DNA of 64,000 nucleotides from Nitrospirota bacterium (GCA_021825295.1 JAKAHV010000010.1:20618-84617), one strand, 5' to 3'. Counted from the first letter of the stretch, positions 1 to 8,971 are shown. Numbers and translations are program-made. The notes: generated by a model from the letters alone, not told the origin.

Positions 1-120
1 CGCCTTCAGGATCTGCCCGCCGGCCTCCTGCATGACGTTTTTCACTTTTTCGATTGCGGCGCGCAGGTTTTCTTCGGGCAGGGTGTCGTCGAGGATCACC
101 GCGTTTTCGTAATAGTTCAC
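1..120 (-). CDS. rpsF: 30S ribosomal protein S6, N-terminal part (gene runs off the window)
   Basis: The first 40 codons of a minus-strand gene are present. The translation starts MNYYENAVILDDTLPEENL and continues with an amphipathic helix and EAGGQIL, the usual S6 opening (an aromatic Tyr-Glu strand followed by helix 1 and the Gly-Gly turn). S6 binds 16S rRNA with S18 in the platform of the small subunit. The start is GTG at 120-118 with a clear AAGGAGG ribosome-binding site just upstream. The rest of the protein, and probably ssb/rpsR/rplI, lies beyond position 1. Identification rests on 40 residues only. Confidence 0.75.
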   Translation of the reverse strand, partial: MNYYENAVILDDTLPEENLRAAIEKVKNVMQEAGGQILKA

Positions 121-260
121 CTTCTGGAACCTCCTTCTGGATATTGGGCCGCTTTCAGAGGCGGCCATAGTCCCCGTTTTCGCTTCTCCCGGGAACAAGG
201 AGCATTGAGTTAAGTTATATCATACCACGAGTTTTAAAAGCAAACGCCGGGAGCAAACGG

Positions 261-827
261 TTAACCCCGCAGGCCCAGCTCCCTTCTTGTATGCATGATC
301 CTTTGCAGCACGGTGATGTGCGTGAAGACGAGCAGGACCCAGAGGGCGGGGATTACCTGCCCGGAGATCGTCCCTGCGGTGATTATTATTATCCGTTCCG
401 GGCGCTCCATGATCCCCACTTTGCACTCCACGCCCAGGCCCTCGGCCCTCGCCCTCGCATAGCTTACGAGGTATGCCCCCACGAGCGTGCCAAGGCTCAG
501 GAAGACCCCTGCCATATCCGCCCTCAGATGGTATGCGATGCCGAGGAAGATGAAGCCGTCCGAGTAGCGGTCCAGGACCGAGTCCAGGTATGCGCCAAGC
601 GCGCTTGTCCTCGAGTTTACCCGCGCCACCATGCCGTCGAGGACATCGCAGAGGCTGCCCAGCAGGACGACGGCGCCGCCCGCCTGGAAATTCGAGGCCA
701 GCAGCAGGGCGCCGGCCGATGTCACCAGGAAGCCGGCCACGGTGATGGCGTTGGGGTTTATCTTTATCTTTCTGATGACCGGGGCAAGCGGCGCTTCAAG
801 ACGGCGGGAGAACCTGGATGAGATCAA
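261..827 (-). CDS. CDP-alcohol phosphatidyltransferase, likely phosphatidylinositol-phosphate synthase type
   Basis: 188-residue polytopic membrane enzyme. The full CDP-alcohol phosphotransferase signature is present at residues 61-86: D-x2-D-G-x2-A-R-x8-G-x3-D-x3-D, with D61, D64, D82 and D86 as metal and catalytic residues. The family moves a phosphatidyl group from CDP-diacylglycerol to an alcohol. Its start overlaps the stop of the inositol-1-phosphate synthase gene by 4 bases, so inositol phosphate is the most natural acceptor, as in actinobacterial PIP synthase. This substrate is inferred from context; glycerol phosphate (PgsA-like) is the main alternative. About five or six hydrophobic segments can be read. 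Confidence 0.85.
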   Translation of the reverse strand: MISSRFSRRLEAPLAPVIRKIKINPNAITVAGFLVTSAGALLLASNFQAGGAVVLLGSLCDVLDGMVARVNSRTSALGAYLDSVLDRYSDGFIFLGIAYHLRADMAGVFLSLGTLVGAYLVSYARARAEGLGVECKVGIMERPERIIIITAGTISGQVIPALWVLLVFTHITVLQRIMHTRRELGLRG

Positions 828-1930
828 GCGGTGCTTTTCCCCTGGATGAAATCCTCCACCATGCTCCTTGCGAGCGCGTCCGGGAATTGCTCGGGCGGGT
901 GTTTCATGAAATATGCCGAGGGGGCCAGGAGCGCCCCCTTTTCCCCCCGGTCGAGCGCCAGCGCCATGCAGCGGATGGCGTCTATCACGACCCCCGCGCT
1001 GTTTGGAGAGTCCTCAACCGAAAGCCTCAGCTCCAGGTTTATGGGGATATTGCCGAAGATGCGCGCCTCCATGCGCATGAAGCAGACCTTGTTGTCGAGG
1101 AGCCACGGGATGTAGTCTGAGGGGCCGATATGGATGTCATCGTCCCTTAGCGGCGTGTTCATCTGGCTCTGGACGGACTGGGTCTTCGATATCTTCTTGG
1201 ATTTCAACCGGGTGGCGTTGAGCATATTCAGGAAATCGGTGTTGCCGCCAACGTTGAGCTGGTATGTCCTGTCCAGCTTTACGCCCCTGTCCTCGAAGAG
1301 CTTTGTCAGGGCGCGGTGGATTATGGTCGCCCCCATCTGGCTCTTCACGTCATCGCCTATGACGGGCAGCCCTTTCTGCCGGAACCGGGCGGACCAGGCG
1401 CCGTCCGAGGCTATGAAAACCGGCATGCAGTTTATGAAACCCGCGCCCGCCTTCAGCGCCTCCTCAGCGTAGAAGCGGGCGGCCTGCTCGGAGCCGACCG
1501 GCACGTAATTTATCACTATCCGGGCGCCGGATTTCTTCAGGGCTTTCGCCACGTCCACGGGCTCTTTCCGGGCGGCGACGAACCGCCTCTGCTCGGGGTA
1601 ATCCGCCATGTGCGGGGAGATGCCATCCAGTATGTGGCCCATCTCCACCCTGGGGCCGCCCTTTCTGGCGAAGCTCTTTATCAGCGGCTTCGTGCAGTTT
1701 GGCGCCGCATACACGGCCTCCGTGAGGGGCTTGCCTACCTTCCTTTCATCTATGTCGAAGGCCGCGGCGACCTCGATGTCCCCGGCGCCATAAGGGCCGA
1801 TCTTCGCGTGCATGAGGCCCAGGCCGGCGTCGGGATGTTTAACCCCCAGTGTCCTGTAATACTCTATCCCCTGGATAAGGGAACTCGCGCAGTTTCCGAC
1901 ACCGACAATAGCCACCTTTATCTTTGCCAT
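824..1930 (-). CDS. ino1: myo-inositol-1-phosphate synthase
   Basis: 368 residues, the length of the short bacterial/archaeal form. It converts glucose 6-phosphate to inositol 1-phosphate with bound NAD. The N-terminal Rossmann motif VGVGNCASSL starts near residue 10. Family motifs GDDVKSQMGAT and NVGGNTDFLNM, which line the NAD and substrate site, are intact. It is the upstream gene of a two-gene minus-strand unit with the phosphatidyltransferase, pointing to inositol phospholipid or phosphodiester synthesis. An inositol-monophosphatase-family gene lies about 14 kb away. Start ATG at 1930 has only a weak GGGAT ribosome-binding site. Confidence 0.93.
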   Translation of the reverse strand: MAKIKVAIVGVGNCASSLIQGIEYYRTLGVKHPDAGLGLMHAKIGPYGAGDIEVAAAFDIDERKVGKPLTEAVYAAPNCTKPLIKSFARKGGPRVEMGHILDGISPHMADYPEQRRFVAARKEPVDVAKALKKSGARIVINYVPVGSEQAARFYAEEALKAGAGFINCMPVFIASDGAWSARFRQKGLPVIGDDVKSQMGATIIHRALTKLFEDRGVKLDRTYQLNVGGNTDFLNMLNATRLKSKKISKTQSVQSQMNTPLRDDDIHIGPSDYIPWLLDNKVCFMRMEARIFGNIPINLELRLSVEDSPNSAGVVIDAIRCMALALDRGEKGALLAPSAYFMKHPPEQFPDALARSMVEDFIQGKSTA

Positions 1931-2302
1931 TTTATCCCGCGATGTTTCCCTCTTTGCGTTTGTTTTTGGTGGCCCTTGGCATTTCCCCGGCGGACCCGGG
2001 ACCGCGCGCGCTTCCGTGCCGCCTTCCGCCGGAGGGCATTGCCATCCGGCGTCCCTTCATGTTTTGCAGGCCGGATAAACGAACCCGAATTGTAAATGTT
2101 CAATGTTGCAAGGCCAAGGCCGGAGTGAGCGAAACCGGCCGCGCGGCATGACGTTTTTTATGTGAAATTTATACATGAGAAGGCGGCTGATGTCAAGGAC
2201 CGGAAAGGTTTTTCCCGCGGGAAAAGGCCCCCCGGGAAAGCGAAAGCCGGCCCATGCGCGGCAGGCTGCCCTGTCCGGTAAAATGCTATAATAGCACTTA
2301 TC
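1931..2302. other. divergent intergenic region between ino1 and the trp-acc operon
   Basis: 372 bases without a convincing gene. The right end holds an extended -10 promoter for the plus-strand operon. The ORFs that cross it (for example minus 2057-2467) have poor composition and no family features. I saw no tryptophan-rich leader peptide or attenuator upstream of trpB. Confidence 0.6.
2284..2292 (+). promoter_or_regulatory. extended -10 promoter of the trpB-lptD operon
   Basis: TGCTATAAT is a perfect TATAAT with the TG extension and no good -35 hexamer 17 bases upstream. Transcription would start near 2299, only a few bases before the GTG at 2303, so the first gene would be almost leaderless. 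The element also forms a small palindrome, TGCTA-TAA-TAGCA. Confidence 0.5.
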
Positions 2303-2506
2303 GTGAAACCAGGAAAAAAATGGAGACCTGAAGGCGTACTGCCCCTCTGCCCGGTCTGCGGCAGGGAGCTTAAAGCGGATGCGCCGGGAAAAGAGGGATA
2401 TCTCTGCGCCTGCGGCGAGGTCATACCGGAGAGGCTCGCGGTGGAGCCTTTCGAGGGTTGCACCCACGGCCTGGGCTGCAACTGCGGAAGGGAAAGAAAA
2501 AGATAA
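2303..2506 (+). CDS. small zinc-ribbon-like protein upstream of trpB
   Basis: 67 residues with Cys motifs CPVCGREL (CxxC) and CACGE (CxC) in the first half and [11 protein letters not shown] near the C-terminus, compatible with a zinc ribbon. I do not recognise a named family. Support for a real gene: a promoter ends just upstream, its stop lies 7 bases before the trpB ATG, and trpB has no strong ribosome-binding site of its own, so translation could be coupled. The GTG start leaves almost no leader. The larger overlapping frame that would extend trpB upstream lacks TrpB homology before residue Met at 2514, which favours this reading. Confidence 0.5.
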   Translation: MKPGKKWRPEGVLPLCPVCGRELKADAPGKEGYLCACGEVIPERLAVEPFEGCTHGLGCNCGRERKR

Positions 2507-2513
2507 GCGCCTT

Positions 2514-3689
2514 ATGAAGAGGGGATATTTTGGCCCGTTTGGCGGGCGCTTTGTGCCTGAAACGCTGATACCCGCCCTGATGGAGCTGGAAGACGCCTAC
2601 TACGCCTCGGCCAGGGACAGGGCCTTCCAGCAGGAATTCAAGGCCCTGGCGCGCGACTATATTGGACGCCCCACACCGCTTTATTTCGCCAAAAGGCTTA
2701 CTGCGCACCTGGGGGGAGCGAAGGTCTATCTCAAAAGGGAGGACCTCACCCATACAGGCGCCCACAAGATAAATAATGCCCTGGGGCAGGCCCTGCTCGC
2801 GAAAAAGATGGGAAAGAGCAGGCTCATAGCGGAAACTGGCGCCGGGCAGCATGGGGTGGCCACCGCTACCGGCGCCGCCCTCCTCGGCCTTGAATGCGCC
2901 ATATATATGGGCAGCGTGGACATGAGGAGGCAGGCGCTGAATGTCTTCAGGATGAAGCTCCTGGGGGCGCAGGTGCGGGAGGTCTCCACTGGTTCGAGGA
3001 CTTTAAAGGATTCCATCAACGAGGCGCTGCGGGACTGGACCACGAACGTAAGAAACACGCACTACGTGCTTGGCACGGTTTTCGGCCCCCATCCGTTTCC
3101 CTCCATGGTGAGGGATTTTCAGTCCGTTATCGGCAGGGAGGCCAGGGCGCAGATACTGAGGGCGGAAGGCAGGCTCCCCGACCATCTTGTGGCATGTGTC
3201 GGCGGGGGCAGCAACGCCATGGGTCTTTTCAATGCCTTCCTGAAGGACAACGTCCGGATGACCGGCGTGGAGGCCGGCGGCAAGGGGATCGAAAGCGGCG
3301 AGCACGCCGCGCGTTTCGCGGGGGGCCAGATAGGGGTGTTCCAGGGCGCGAAGAGCTATCTGCTGCAGGACGAGGTTGGTAACGTCCTTGGCACCCATTC
3401 CGTCTCGGCCGGGCTCGACTACGCCAGCGTGGGGCCCGAGCACGCCTTTCTCAGGGAAACAGGCAGGGTGCGCTACACCTATGCCACGGACGAGGAGGCG
3501 CTTGAGGCGTTCGGGCTTCTCTCCAGGCTGGAAGGGATCATCCCCGCGCTTGAATCCGCCCACGCGCTTGCGGAGGCGGTGAAGCTCGCCCCCACCCTTT
3601 CCGCCGGCAAGCTCATCATCGTGAACCTCTCTGGACGGGGGGACAAGGACGTGCAGGAAGTGGCTCGGATAAAAGGCGTGGAGCTTTAA
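2514..3689 (+). CDS. trpB: tryptophan synthase beta subunit
   Basis: 391 residues, normal for TrpB1. The PLP lysine is K85 in the motif [14 protein letters not shown], and the phosphate-binding Gly loop reads GGGSNAMG. TrpB condenses indole, channelled from TrpA, with serine to give tryptophan. The start ATG at 2514 gives the typical opening [18 protein letters not shown]. The frame stays open upstream to 2379, but that stretch is unrelated to TrpB. trpA follows after 2 bases. The upstream genes trpE/D/C/F are not in this window. Confidence 0.97.
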   Translation: MKRGYFGPFGGRFVPETLIPALMELEDAYYASARDRAFQQEFKALARDYIGRPTPLYFAKRLTAHLGGAKVYLKREDLTHTGAHKINNALGQALLAKKMGKSRLIAETGAGQHGVATATGAALLGLECAIYMGSVDMRRQALNVFRMKLLGAQVREVSTGSRTLKDSINEALRDWTTNVRNTHYVLGTVFGPHPFPSMVRDFQSVIGREARAQILRAEGRLPDHLVACVGGGSNAMGLFNAFLKDNVRMTGVEAGGKGIESGEHAARFAGGQIGVFQGAKSYLLQDEVGNVLGTHSVSAGLDYASVGPEHAFLRETGRVRYTYATDEEALEAFGLLSRLEGIIPALESAHALAEAVKLAPTLSAGKLIIVNLSGRGDKDVQEVARIKGVEL

Positions 3690-3691
3690 AA

Positions 3692-4477
3692 ATGGCGTTG
3701 AGGATAAAGAGACGGTTTGACCGGCTCAGGGAAGAAGGCGGCAAGGCCTTCATCCCTTATATAATGTGCGGCGACCCCACGCTCGAGAAGACCGGGGAAC
3801 TGGTGGGCCTCCTGGAGGAGGCCGGGGCCGATTGCATAGAGCTTGGCGTGCCTTTTTCGGACCCCCTCGCGGATGGGCCGGTGATCCAGGCCGCCGGGGC
3901 GAGGGCGCTTGAGGCGGGCGTCAATCTGAGGGTGGTAATCGATTTCGTGAGAATGATAAGAAAAAAAACGGAGCTGCCCCTTGTGTTGATGACCTACTAC
4001 AACCCGGTCTTCAGGTACGGCGAAGAGGCCTTCGCGGCCGACGCCGCCGGGGCCGGGGTGGACGGCGTCATAATCCCCGATTTGCCGGTCGACGAGGCCT
4101 CCGGCCTGATGAAAAGCGCAAAAAGGCACGCCCTGGACACCATCTTCCTGGCCGCCCCCACCTCGGGGGAAGACAGGCTGAAAAAGGTGGCCCGTGCCTC
4201 GCGGGGTTTTATCTATTTCGTTTCCATAACGGGGATCACCGGCGCAAGGCTTGAGCTGGACAGCAGGCTCGCGGGGTCGGTTTCGAAACTGAAGGAATTT
4301 TCAGGGGGCAAGCCGGTGGCGGTAGGCTTTGGCGTAAGCACGCCGGAGGAGGCGGCCGCCGTCGCCTCTCTGGCCGACGCGGTGATAGTCGGCAGCGCGA
4401 TAGTGAAAAAGGCCGCCTCGGGCACAACCGGGGAGCTTGCGGACTACCTGAAAAAACTGCGGGCGGCCATAAGGTAA
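3692..4477 (+). CDS. trpA: tryptophan synthase alpha subunit
   Basis: 261 residues, a TIM barrel that cleaves indole-3-glycerol phosphate to indole and glyceraldehyde 3-phosphate. The catalytic pair is visible in CIELGVPFSDPLADGP (E50 and D61), and the phosphate-binding segment GFGVSTPEE is intact. It sits 2 bases after trpB and 2 bases before accD, so all three are surely co-transcribed and probably translationally coupled. Confidence 0.97.
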   Translation: MALRIKRRFDRLREEGGKAFIPYIMCGDPTLEKTGELVGLLEEAGADCIELGVPFSDPLADGPVIQAAGARALEAGVNLRVVIDFVRMIRKKTELPLVLMTYYNPVFRYGEEAFAADAAGAGVDGVIIPDLPVDEASGLMKSAKRHALDTIFLAAPTSGEDRLKKVARASRGFIYFVSITGITGARLELDSRLAGSVSKLKEFSGGKPVAVGFGVSTPEEAAAVASLADAVIVGSAIVKKAASGTTGELADYLKKLRAAIR

Positions 4478-4479
4478 AA

Positions 4480-5319
4480 ATGACCTGGTTCAAAAAGACA
4501 AAACAGGAACTGAAGAAGGTAAAGATACCGGAGGGCTCCTGGATCAAGTGTGAAAGCTGCAAGGAGATCGTATACAGGAAGGAGATAGAGCGCAACCTGA
4601 AGGTCTGCCCTAAATGCAATTACCACTTCAGGATAGACGCCAGGGAGCGGATAGAGCTGCTGTTTGACGCGGGCAGCTTCGAGGAGACCGACAGCCAGAT
4701 CGTGTCGGCCGATCCCCTTAATTTCAGGGACTCCCTGGCTTACTCCGAAAGGCTGGAGATGAACGCCTCTAAAAGCGGGCTTCCGGAGGCGGCCCTCGCG
4801 GGCACCGCGCTTGTCGGGGGCATAAAGGTCTCCACGGTCATAATGGATTTCGCCTTCATGGGGGGCAGCATGGGTTCCGCGGTTGGCGAGAAGCTTGTGC
4901 GCGCGGTGGAACGCTCGATCGAGGAGAAGGTCCCCCTTGTGACGGTCTCCTCCTCCGGCGGGGCGCGTATGCAGGAGGGCATCTTCTCCCTCATGCAGAT
5001 GGCCAGGGTCTCGGCCGCCATAGGCAGGCTCAAGGGCAATTCCATCCCCTACCTGTCCATACTGGCGGACCCGACCTTCGGGGGCGTCACCGCGAGCTTC
5101 GCCATGCTGGGCGATGTGATAATCGCGGAGCCCAGGAGCCTGATAGGTTTCGCGGGCCCGAGGGTGATAGAGCAGACGATAAAACAGCAGCTCCCGGAGA
5201 ACTTCCAGAGGTCGGAATTCCTTCTCGATCACGGCCTGATAGATGTCATAGTCCACCGCAGGGACATCAAGTCCGTCATCTCGAAACTGCTTGCGCATCT
5301 GGCCCCTCCGGTGCTGTGA
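4480..5319 (+). CDS. accD: acetyl-CoA carboxylase carboxyltransferase subunit beta
   Basis: 279 residues. The N-terminal zinc finger has C24, C27, C43 and C46 (two CxxC pairs), followed by the crotonase-fold carboxyltransferase domain with SSSGGARMQEG, which forms part of the active site. With AccA it transfers carboxyl from biotin to acetyl-CoA, giving malonyl-CoA for fatty acid synthesis. The trpBA-accD-folC order is common in several Gram-negative phyla. Its stop overlaps the folC start by 4 bases. Confidence 0.97.
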   Translation: MTWFKKTKQELKKVKIPEGSWIKCESCKEIVYRKEIERNLKVCPKCNYHFRIDARERIELLFDAGSFEETDSQIVSADPLNFRDSLAYSERLEMNASKSGLPEAALAGTALVGGIKVSTVIMDFAFMGGSMGSAVGEKLVRAVERSIEEKVPLVTVSSSGGARMQEGIFSLMQMARVSAAIGRLKGNSIPYLSILADPTFGGVTASFAMLGDVIIAEPRSLIGFAGPRVIEQTIKQQLPENFQRSEFLLDHGLIDVIVHRRDIKSVISKLLAHLAPPVL

Positions 5320-6749
5320 GCCCCGCTGAGCGCGCCCGCTCCGGAGACGGACCGCAGAGGGAAACCCGGTGGCAAAGGGGAGGGGCGGATTACCGGGAAG
5401 CCCTCGATTACCTCTATTCGCTTCAAAAACACGGCATAAAACTGGGACTCGAAAACACAAGGGGGCTGCTTGCCGCCCTCGGCAACCCGGAACGCGCCTT
5501 CAGGTGCATCCACGTGGCTGGCACCAACGGCAAGGGTTCCACTTCGGCGGACATAGCCTCCATCCTGGGGGCTGCGGGAAAGAGGACCGGGCTGTTTACC
5601 TCCCCGCATCTGCTGAATTTCACCGAACGGATAAAAATAGACGGCGAAGAGATCACCGGGGAAGAGACGGTAAGGCTCGCCCTTGAGGTGAAGGAGGTCA
5701 TCGGCAAGGCGGAGGCCCTCCGGGACCTGAAGCCGACATTTTTCGAGTTTGTCACCGCCATGGCCCTGCTGGAATTCAGACTGCGCGGCGTGGAATGGGC
5801 AGTCCTGGAGACCGGCATGGGCGGCAGGCTCGATTCCACCAACGTGGTGGTCCCCGAGGTCTCCGTCATAACGCCGGTGGGCATCGACCACAGGGAGTTC
5901 CTCGGCCAGACCCTTGGGGAGATCGCCTTCGAGAAGGCCGGCATCATCAAGCCGGGCGTGCCGGTTGTCCTCGGGCCGCAAAAGGAGGACGCGCTTGGGG
6001 TCTTCGAGGAGACCGCGGGGAAAAACTCCTCGTCCCTTTATCTCTACGGCAGGGATTACACCGCTTCAATTATGGAGAGCACGGCCGCCGGGGTCACGTT
6101 CGATTACACGTGCACAACGGGGCCGGGGGAGCCCTGCCTTTCCCACAGCGGCCTTTTTTCCCCGCTTGCAGGCGATTATCAGGCCGCGAACGCGGCCGCG
6201 GCGGTCATGGCGGTCCAGGTTTCGGGGGTTGGTAAAGATATTCAGGGCTTTGACGAGGACCTTTTTGTCCGCGAGGGGCTTAAGCGCGCGGCCCTTCCGG
6301 GCAGGCTGGAGCTGGTGGGCTGCGGCCCGGAGATAAGGCTGGACGGCGCCCACAACCCCGAGGCCGCGCGGGCGCTGGCCGGAGCCTTAAGCGGGCTTTT
6401 TCTGGCCGGCGGCCGCAGGCTCGTCCTGGTGCTCGGGATAATGGGCGACAAGGACATGGACGGCATCATGGGGGCGCTGCTTCCCCTGGCATGGAAGACC
6501 ATATTCACCGCGCCCGCATACGGGAGGGCGGCCCGCCCGGCGGACCTCAAAGACCGCGCGCGGGCGCTCGGGTTTCATAAGACATTATTTACGGCCTCAA
6601 CCGTCGCCAGGGCCATTGCGAAGGCGAAGGGCTTTGCCCGGCCGGAGGACCTGATAGTCATCACGGGTTCCTTCTATACGGCCGGGGAGGCGAAAATGGT
6701 TTTGGGACGCGCGGGCGGAGAATTCTCCAGGCTCAGGGAGACCCTGTGA
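5316..6749 (+). CDS. folC: bifunctional folylpolyglutamate / dihydrofolate synthase
   Basis: 477 residues. A Mur-ligase-type ATP loop, AGTNGKGSTSADI, and the folate-loop region TSPHLLNFTERIKI are clear. GMGGRLDSTN and DGAHNPEA mark the central and C-terminal Mur domains. FolC adds glutamate to (dihydro)folate. The GTG at 5316 overlaps the accD stop. The first 25 or so residues look non-conserved, so the true start may be downstream. The gene overlaps lptD by 4 bases at its 3' end. Confidence 0.95.
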   Translation: MSPAERARSGDGPQRETRWQRGGADYREALDYLYSLQKHGIKLGLENTRGLLAALGNPERAFRCIHVAGTNGKGSTSADIASILGAAGKRTGLFTSPHLLNFTERIKIDGEEITGEETVRLALEVKEVIGKAEALRDLKPTFFEFVTAMALLEFRLRGVEWAVLETGMGGRLDSTNVVVPEVSVITPVGIDHREFLGQTLGEIAFEKAGIIKPGVPVVLGPQKEDALGVFEETAGKNSSSLYLYGRDYTASIMESTAAGVTFDYTCTTGPGEPCLSHSGLFSPLAGDYQAANAAAAVMAVQVSGVGKDIQGFDEDLFVREGLKRAALPGRLELVGCGPEIRLDGAHNPEAARALAGALSGLFLAGGRRLVLVLGIMGDKDMDGIMGALLPLAWKTIFTAPAYGRAARPADLKDRARALGFHKTLFTASTVARAIAKAKGFARPEDLIVITGSFYTAGEAKMVLGRAGGEFSRLRETL

Positions 6750-8716
6750 GGGTGGCCCGGGTTTCGAGGAAGGCCGTGACCTGGAAGGCGGTCTTTCTGG
6801 CGGCCCTGGTTGTCCTTTTTTGCTCCGCGGTGGCGGCCGGCAAGACCGTGGAGACTGTCGCGGGCAACAATATCACGGCCGACAGCATGACTTACGCCGG
6901 CGGGAAGTATTACTTCAAGGGCGATGTGCATATCGTCCGCGATGATATGACCGGCGGGGCCGACAATGCCGTTTACGATGATGTCACGGGCGACCTTCAA
7001 CTCACCGGCAACGCCTATCTGGTAGACCCGGAGATTGTCATAAACGCCAGGAAGGCGTTTCTGAACCTGAAAAAAAAGACCGGCACCCTCTATGACGCCT
7101 CCATCTACCTGAGAAAAAGGAATTTCTATATAAAAAGTCCGAAAGTGGAAAAGACCGGCCCGGGCACTTATCTGCTTGAAAAGGCCGTATTCACGGCCTG
7201 CGACAGCCCGAAGCCCGCCTGGTCGATAACGGGCGGGAAGATGAAAGTCGTGGTCGAGGACAAGGTCTGGATAGACAACGCCGAGGTGAAGCTCGGCCCG
7301 GTGCCGGTCCTCTACACGCCCTATTTTGTGTCCCCGGTCGGCACCAGGCGGGCAAGCGGCCTGCTTGCGCCCAATGCGGGCTACAGCACCTTCGGCGGCC
7401 TCTACCTGGATATCCCGTACTACTGGGCAATCTCGAACAACAGGGACGCCACCTTCAGCCTGGACTACTACTCGAAGAGGGCCTTCGGGGGCTCGGTGGA
7501 AGGGCGCTACCTGGAGCCGGGCGGCTTTAGCGGGGCTGAGAAGCTTACCTACCTGAAGGACTGGGAGGACCATGTGGACTACCTATACCTCCGGGGATCG
7601 CATGCCGCGCCCTATGCGTTTGCAAACGTTGATCTGGCCAACCACAAGGATTTCAACAAGCTCTACGACACCAAATTCCAGGACAGCGAGAGACGGTTCC
7701 TGGAGTCCAACGGGGAGGCCCACCTGGACGTTGCGGGCACGGGTGAGGCCTTTTTGAGGGCCCGCTATTTCCAGGACCAACTGGACGGCTCGGAGCAGTC
7801 GAGCGTCCTTCAGGAGCTTCCGGAGGCCGGTTTTTATTTCTATCCGCAGGGGATAGACGGGCTAAAACCCCTTGGCCGCCCCTTGGTCTTTAACATGCAG
7901 GCCTCAGCCGCCAATTTCTGGCGCGAGCAGGGGCAGACCGCCATCAGGCTGGATGCGGCCCCCAGGGTCTCCTATACAGCCGGCAACGCGGTCAACCTTT
8001 TCCAGTCCGCGGGGCTGGGTTTCAGGCATTATGATTTCGCCGGTCCCAGCCAGAACATCGACAGGCTAGTCGTCGACTACGACGCGGCCTTGAGGAGCAG
8101 GCTCGAGAGGACATATCAAAACGGCGTGACCCATTACGTGGAGCCGACGCTGGAATTCGTTTACCGCGACCTCACGGGCCCCACCCCGCCGCTGGTGCTC
8201 GATTCGCTTGAGCTTGAGGGCGAAAGCTCGCTCCTGCAGGCGTCCGTCATGAACAGGCTGCAGGACGCGAAGGGAGAATTCCTCACGTTCCAGGTCGCAG
8301 AGCCGTACGACACGATATCGGGCAGGCTGCAGCCCATCTCCCTGAACGTGTCCGCGTCCAGGCCGGCCTCCATAAGCGCCACGCTTTCCTATGACCCGTA
8401 TAAGATGGAGATAGAGAACGCCGAAATAGACACGAATTTCTCCATCGTGAAGGCGGCGCGCCTTTTCGTGAGGGAGACCTTCTCGCGCGACACGAACAGT
8501 TGGGTGCACAATATCGATTCCCAGGTCGACGTGACCTCTTTCCTGACCCTTGTAAACGGGGGCTGGTACGATTCGAAGGCGGGGCTGCAGGAGTTCCACT
8601 CCGAGGCGCGCTACCGGAGCCAGTGCTGGGGCATGGACCTCGTCTTCAGCAAAAAACCGGGCAACACGGCCTTTTACGTGAGGCTAAAACTCCTGGGCAT
8701 CGGCAGGAGCGCATAG
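6746..8716 (+). CDS. lptD: LPS-assembly outer-membrane protein LptD
   Basis: 656 residues. The signal peptide spans about residues 12-31 (hydrophobic VFLAALVVLFCSAVA). An OstA/LptA-like jellyroll follows (ITADSMTYAGGKYYFKGDV) and then a long beta-barrel-like region with alternating aromatic strands and the conserved SPVGTRRASGLLAP region. With LptE it inserts LPS into the outer leaflet, which shows this cell has an LPS outer membrane. GTG start overlapping folC. It is shorter than E. coli LptD (784) but within the range of other phyla. Last gene of the operon. Confidence 0.93.
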   Translation: MRVARVSRKAVTWKAVFLAALVVLFCSAVAAGKTVETVAGNNITADSMTYAGGKYYFKGDVHIVRDDMTGGADNAVYDDVTGDLQLTGNAYLVDPEIVINARKAFLNLKKKTGTLYDASIYLRKRNFYIKSPKVEKTGPGTYLLEKAVFTACDSPKPAWSITGGKMKVVVEDKVWIDNAEVKLGPVPVLYTPYFVSPVGTRRASGLLAPNAGYSTFGGLYLDIPYYWAISNNRDATFSLDYYSKRAFGGSVEGRYLEPGGFSGAEKLTYLKDWEDHVDYLYLRGSHAAPYAFANVDLANHKDFNKLYDTKFQDSERRFLESNGEAHLDVAGTGEAFLRARYFQDQLDGSEQSSVLQELPEAGFYFYPQGIDGLKPLGRPLVFNMQASAANFWREQGQTAIRLDAAPRVSYTAGNAVNLFQSAGLGFRHYDFAGPSQNIDRLVVDYDAALRSRLERTYQNGVTHYVEPTLEFVYRDLTGPTPPLVLDSLELEGESSLLQASVMNRLQDAKGEFLTFQVAEPYDTISGRLQPISLNVSASRPASISATLSYDPYKMEIENAEIDTNFSIVKAARLFVRETFSRDTNSWVHNIDSQVDVTSFLTLVNGGWYDSKAGLQEFHSEARYRSQCWGMDLVFSKKPGNTAFYVRLKLLGIGRSA

Positions 8717-8803
8717 GGGAGCTGGCGGGGAGGCGGTTTTTTATTGGCGGATTGAGGTAAAATAAGCATAAATGTCCTTTTTGCTTCCGGCTGGAGCGTT
8801 CTT

Positions 8804-8971
8804 ATGAAATGCAGGGTTTGCCGAGCCGAAGTCCGCGCGGTTTTTGGCTGAAAGGCCGTGCGGATTCGCTGCACGGGATGCGGCAGGGTCTTCGAACTGA
8901 AAGAATACCTGGAGGAGATCGATGAGCGTCTCTGGGAGGAAATCTCGCGCCGTCCCGCGGACAGGGCCTGA
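8804..8971 (+). CDS. small dual-CxxC protein with in-frame TGA at codon 16 (candidate selenoprotein)
   Basis: A 55-residue reading frame if the TGA at 8849-8851 is read through. Before it: MKCRVCRAEVRAVFG with CxxC at C3/C6. After it: KAVRIRCTGCGRVFELKEYL with CxxC at C23/C26, then an acidic helix EEIDERLWEEI and the ending PADRA. The layout matches small dual-CxxC proteins of anaerobes, some of which I recall being annotated as selenoproteins; the TGA lies where I would expect Cys or Sec. GGAG at 8793-8796 is well spaced from the ATG. Just after the TGA, CCGTGC (8855-8860) and GCACGG (8870-8875) form a perfect 6-bp stem with a loop starting GG, though it is closer to the TGA than the usual SECIS. 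Alternatives: a real stop with restart at GTG 8858, or a nonsense-mutated gene. Confidence 0.55.

Noticed and set aside
1931..2302. Tryptophan attenuator upstream of trpB
   Set aside because: No Trp-codon-rich leader peptide and no alternative terminator hairpin could be found.
2379..2513. 45-residue N-terminal extension of TrpB
   Set aside because: Overlaps the zinc-ribbon ORF and is unlike Trp[12 protein letters not shown] at 2514 is the normal start.
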